A stretch of 37,935 nucleotides of DNA from Cytophagales bacterium Ga0077538. Lineage in GTDB: Bacteria > Bacteroidota > Bacteroidia > Cytophagales > Cyclobacteriaceae. Below are positions 36,285 to 37,935 of the stretch, in pieces. The stretch's first letter is position 1, and each line of letters opens with the position of its first letter. Under the pieces are notes generated by a model. It was not told where the DNA came from and ran no database searches. It worked only from the letters and a program-made list of their open reading frames with translations. The stretch is taken from assembly GCA_001464155.1 (NCBI GenBank), contig LNEN01000179.1:1-37935 (forward strand), in the 5' to 3' direction. The translations under genes were made by a program, and so were the position numbers.

Positions 36285-37586
36285 ATGAAGCGGATCGAAA
36301 CCTATCAAGAGGCAGTGGAGTATTTGTACGCGAACCTTCCCATGTTTCAACGCGTGGGAGCAGTCGCTTATAAAAAGGATTTAACCAATACATTAGCTTT
36401 ATGCGAAGCCTTGGGGAACCCACAACACACTTTCAAATCAGTGCATGTGGCAGGGACCAATGGAAAGGGAAGTACCTCGCACATGCTGGCTTCTATCCTG
36501 CAGGAAGGGGGCTACAAAACCGGTCTCTATACTTCTCCGCATCTGAAGGATTATACAGAGCGAATCCGAATCAACGGTGTCACCATTTCACAAGATTTTG
36601 TCATCCGTTTCTTGAACAAGATCCAGCCGGTGATTGAAACCATTCAGCCATCCTTTTTCGAGATCACCGTGGCGATGGCCTTTGCTTACTTTGCAGAAGA
36701 AGGTGTCGACATTGCCGTGATCGAAGTGGGCCTGGGAGGACGACTGGATTCTACCAACATCATCAAACCAGAAGTCTCGGTCATCACCAACATTGGCTGG
36801 GATCACATGGAGATGTTAGGCGATACGCTTCCCAAAATTGCTTTTGAAAAAGCAGGCATCATCAAGCAAAATGTACCCGTAGTCATCAGCCAACGGCAAG
36901 CAGAGACAACGAATGTGTTTGCTCACAAGGCCGAGCTGGAAGATACTAATCTTTGTTACGCAGAGGATTTTTATAAGGTGAACTGGCAAAATGCTAGCCC
37001 ATTTGAAGGCTTTACTGCACATTGGAATGGGGAAGTATTCTTTGAGTGTAAGCATTTCCCCCTGGGAGGACTTTATCAGCAGCGGAATATACAAGGGGTG
37101 TTGATGACAGCAGAAATTCTGCAAGAGCAGGGTTTCGTCCTTCCGGTAGAGGCGATTCAAACGGGAATAGAAAAGGTAGTGATCAATACAGGCTTGAAAG
37201 GTCGTTGGCAAAAATTGCAAGACAGTCCCTTGATGATTTGTGATACAGGCCATAACAAGGATGGCATCGAACAAGTACTTCAACAATTAAAAGCCACTCC
37301 ATACGCAACACTTCACATGGTGATGGGGATGGTAAAAGAAAAGGATGCCGTCAGCGTTTTGAAACTGCTACCCACTGATGCGAAGTATTACTTTTGTCAG
37401 GCCAATATTCCAAGAGCAGAAGCGGCAGAAGTATTGGCGGCCAAAGCACTGGCTGTTGGATTACAAGGTGTGGTGATTAAGGATGTAAACAAGGCCATAG
37501 CCGAAGCGAAGCGCCATGCCACGAAGGATGATTTGATTTTTATTGGGGGCAGCACCTTTGTAGTGGCAGAGATTGAGCAATTATAA
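36285..37586 (+). CDS. folC: Folylpolyglutamate synthase / dihydrofolate synthase
   Basis: This 433-residue ATP-dependent ligase adds glutamate to dihydropteroate and folates. The P-loop is VHVAGTNGKGSTSHMLASIL near residues 53-72. The region GLYTSPHLKDYTERIRING follows, then the Mur-ligase-like core VIEVGLGGRLDSTNII and SVITNIGWDHMEMLGDTL with FEKAGIIKQN. The C-terminal glutamate-binding domain is complete (ICDTGHNKDGIEQVLQQL). Length is typical. It lies downstream of the thioesterase gene with its own promoter box, and trmB starts about 40 bp later. Confidence 0.96.
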   Translation: MKRIETYQEAVEYLYANLPMFQRVGAVAYKKDLTNTLALCEALGNPQHTFKSVHVAGTNGKGSTSHMLASILQEGGYKTGLYTSPHLKDYTERIRINGVTISQDFVIRFLNKIQPVIETIQPSFFEITVAMAFAYFAEEGVDIAVIEVGLGGRLDSTNIIKPEVSVITNIGWDHMEMLGDTLPKIAFEKAGIIKQNVPVVISQRQAETTNVFAHKAELEDTNLCYAEDFYKVNWQNASPFEGFTAHWNGEVFFECKHFPLGGLYQQRNIQGVLMTAEILQEQGFVLPVEAIQTGIEKVVINTGLKGRWQKLQDSPLMICDTGHNKDGIEQVLQQLKATPYATLHMVMGMVKEKDAVSVLKLLPTDAKYYFCQANIPRAEAAEVLAAKALAVGLQGVVIKDVNKAIAEAKRHATKDDLIFIGGSTFVVAEIEQL

Positions 37587-37627
37587 ATAGTAGTTTATAA
37601 ATAATTAGAACGAATAGTCTTTGTGTT

Positions 37628-37935
37628 GTGAAGCGAAAGAAAGAGCGATTTAAAGTCATTGAAGAAAGGGCCAACGTCATTGAGCCCATGAAGGAGAACT
37701 ACCACGACATCAAAGGCGTGTGGGGTCAACAACATTTTAAAAACAATCATCCGATAACGCTGGAGCTAGCCTGTGGCAGAGGCGAGTACACCGTTGGCTT
37801 AGCTGCTATTTTTCCTAATAGAAATTATATTGGTGTGGACATGAAGGGCGAGCGCATCTGGAAGGGAAGTGGTTGGGCATTGGAGAGAAATCTGACCAAT
37901 GTAGCTTTCCTGCGTACGCACATTCTAATGAGTGA
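37628..37935 (+). CDS. trmB: tRNA (guanine-N7)-methyltransferase, 5' part (runs off the window)
   Basis: This frame is not in the track because it is open at the window end; I translated it directly. It makes m7G46 in tRNAs using S-adenosylmethionine. The visible 102 residues start VKRKKERFKVIEERANV. They include the SAM-binding motif ITLELACGRGEYTVGLA, the acidic YIGVDMKGERIWKG, and ALERNLTNVAFLRTHI, all characteristic of TrmB. The start is GTG; no ATG occurs in frame until residue 21. A TA-N3-TTTG promoter-like sequence lies only a few bases upstream. The catalytic C-terminal half is outside the window. Confidence 0.92.
   Translation, partial: MKRKKERFKVIEERANVIEPMKENYHDIKGVWGQQHFKNNHPITLELACGRGEYTVGLAAIFPNRNYIGVDMKGERIWKGSGWALERNLTNVAFLRTHILMS

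Overview
The window looks like chromosomal DNA of a Bacteroidota bacterium, most likely Cytophagales-like. Three things point there: a giant secreted protein with a type IX secretion (T9SS) C-terminal sorting domain followed by a PorP/SprF-family partner; PadR / permease-prefix / FtsX-MacB permease modules; and several promoters of the Bacteroidota form TAnnTTTG, with no convincing Shine-Dalgarno sites. No rRNA, tRNA, phage, IS or CRISPR was seen.

Layout. 1-430 (-): 5' part of pyrG. 431-1192: a 762-bp gap between divergent genes, holding a degenerate but strictly phased 22-bp tandem array. 1193-17515 (+): a 5093-residue surface adhesin-like protein and its PorP/SprF partner, about 16.3 kb together. 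17745-20311 (+): cca, an ECF sigma factor and a one-TM putative anti-sigma protein. 20301-24932 (-): a five-gene Tro/Mnt/Znu-like metal-uptake operon read as DtxR/MntR regulator, binding lipoprotein, ATPase, permease fused to a DtxR-like domain, and a second permease broken by a frameshift. A palindromic operator sits in its promoter. Two heptanucleotide repeat arrays lie inside this operon. 24988-26097 (-): a GT-B glycosyltransferase, divergent from dapD (26124-26930, +). 27056-30121: DUF3108 protein, single-domain response regulator (-), mscL, a lipoprotein of unknown function, a palindromic repeat element, and msrB. 30240-35741 (+): two FtsX/MacB-type permeases flanking a PadR regulator; the first has lost TM1 through a small deletion plus frameshift. 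35836-37935 (+): hotdog thioesterase, folC, and the start of trmB.

How the genes work together. The adhesin and PorP/SprF protein form the usual T9SS cargo/anchor pair for surface attachment or gliding. The metal operon is probably autoregulated by its first gene through the TTTAGA-N4-TCTAAA operator. The PadR gene probably controls the neighbouring permease modules. The remaining genes are housekeeping: CTP synthesis, tRNA CCA addition, lysine/peptidoglycan precursor synthesis, folate, osmotic safety valve, methionine sulfoxide repair and tRNA m7G.

The least explained items are the 22-bp phased array upstream of the giant gene, the two heptamer arrays placed at gene junctions of one operon, the nested palindromic element at 29489-29580, and two membrane permeases each broken by a short deletion in a membrane segment. 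All family assignments were made by eye from motifs; no database search was run.
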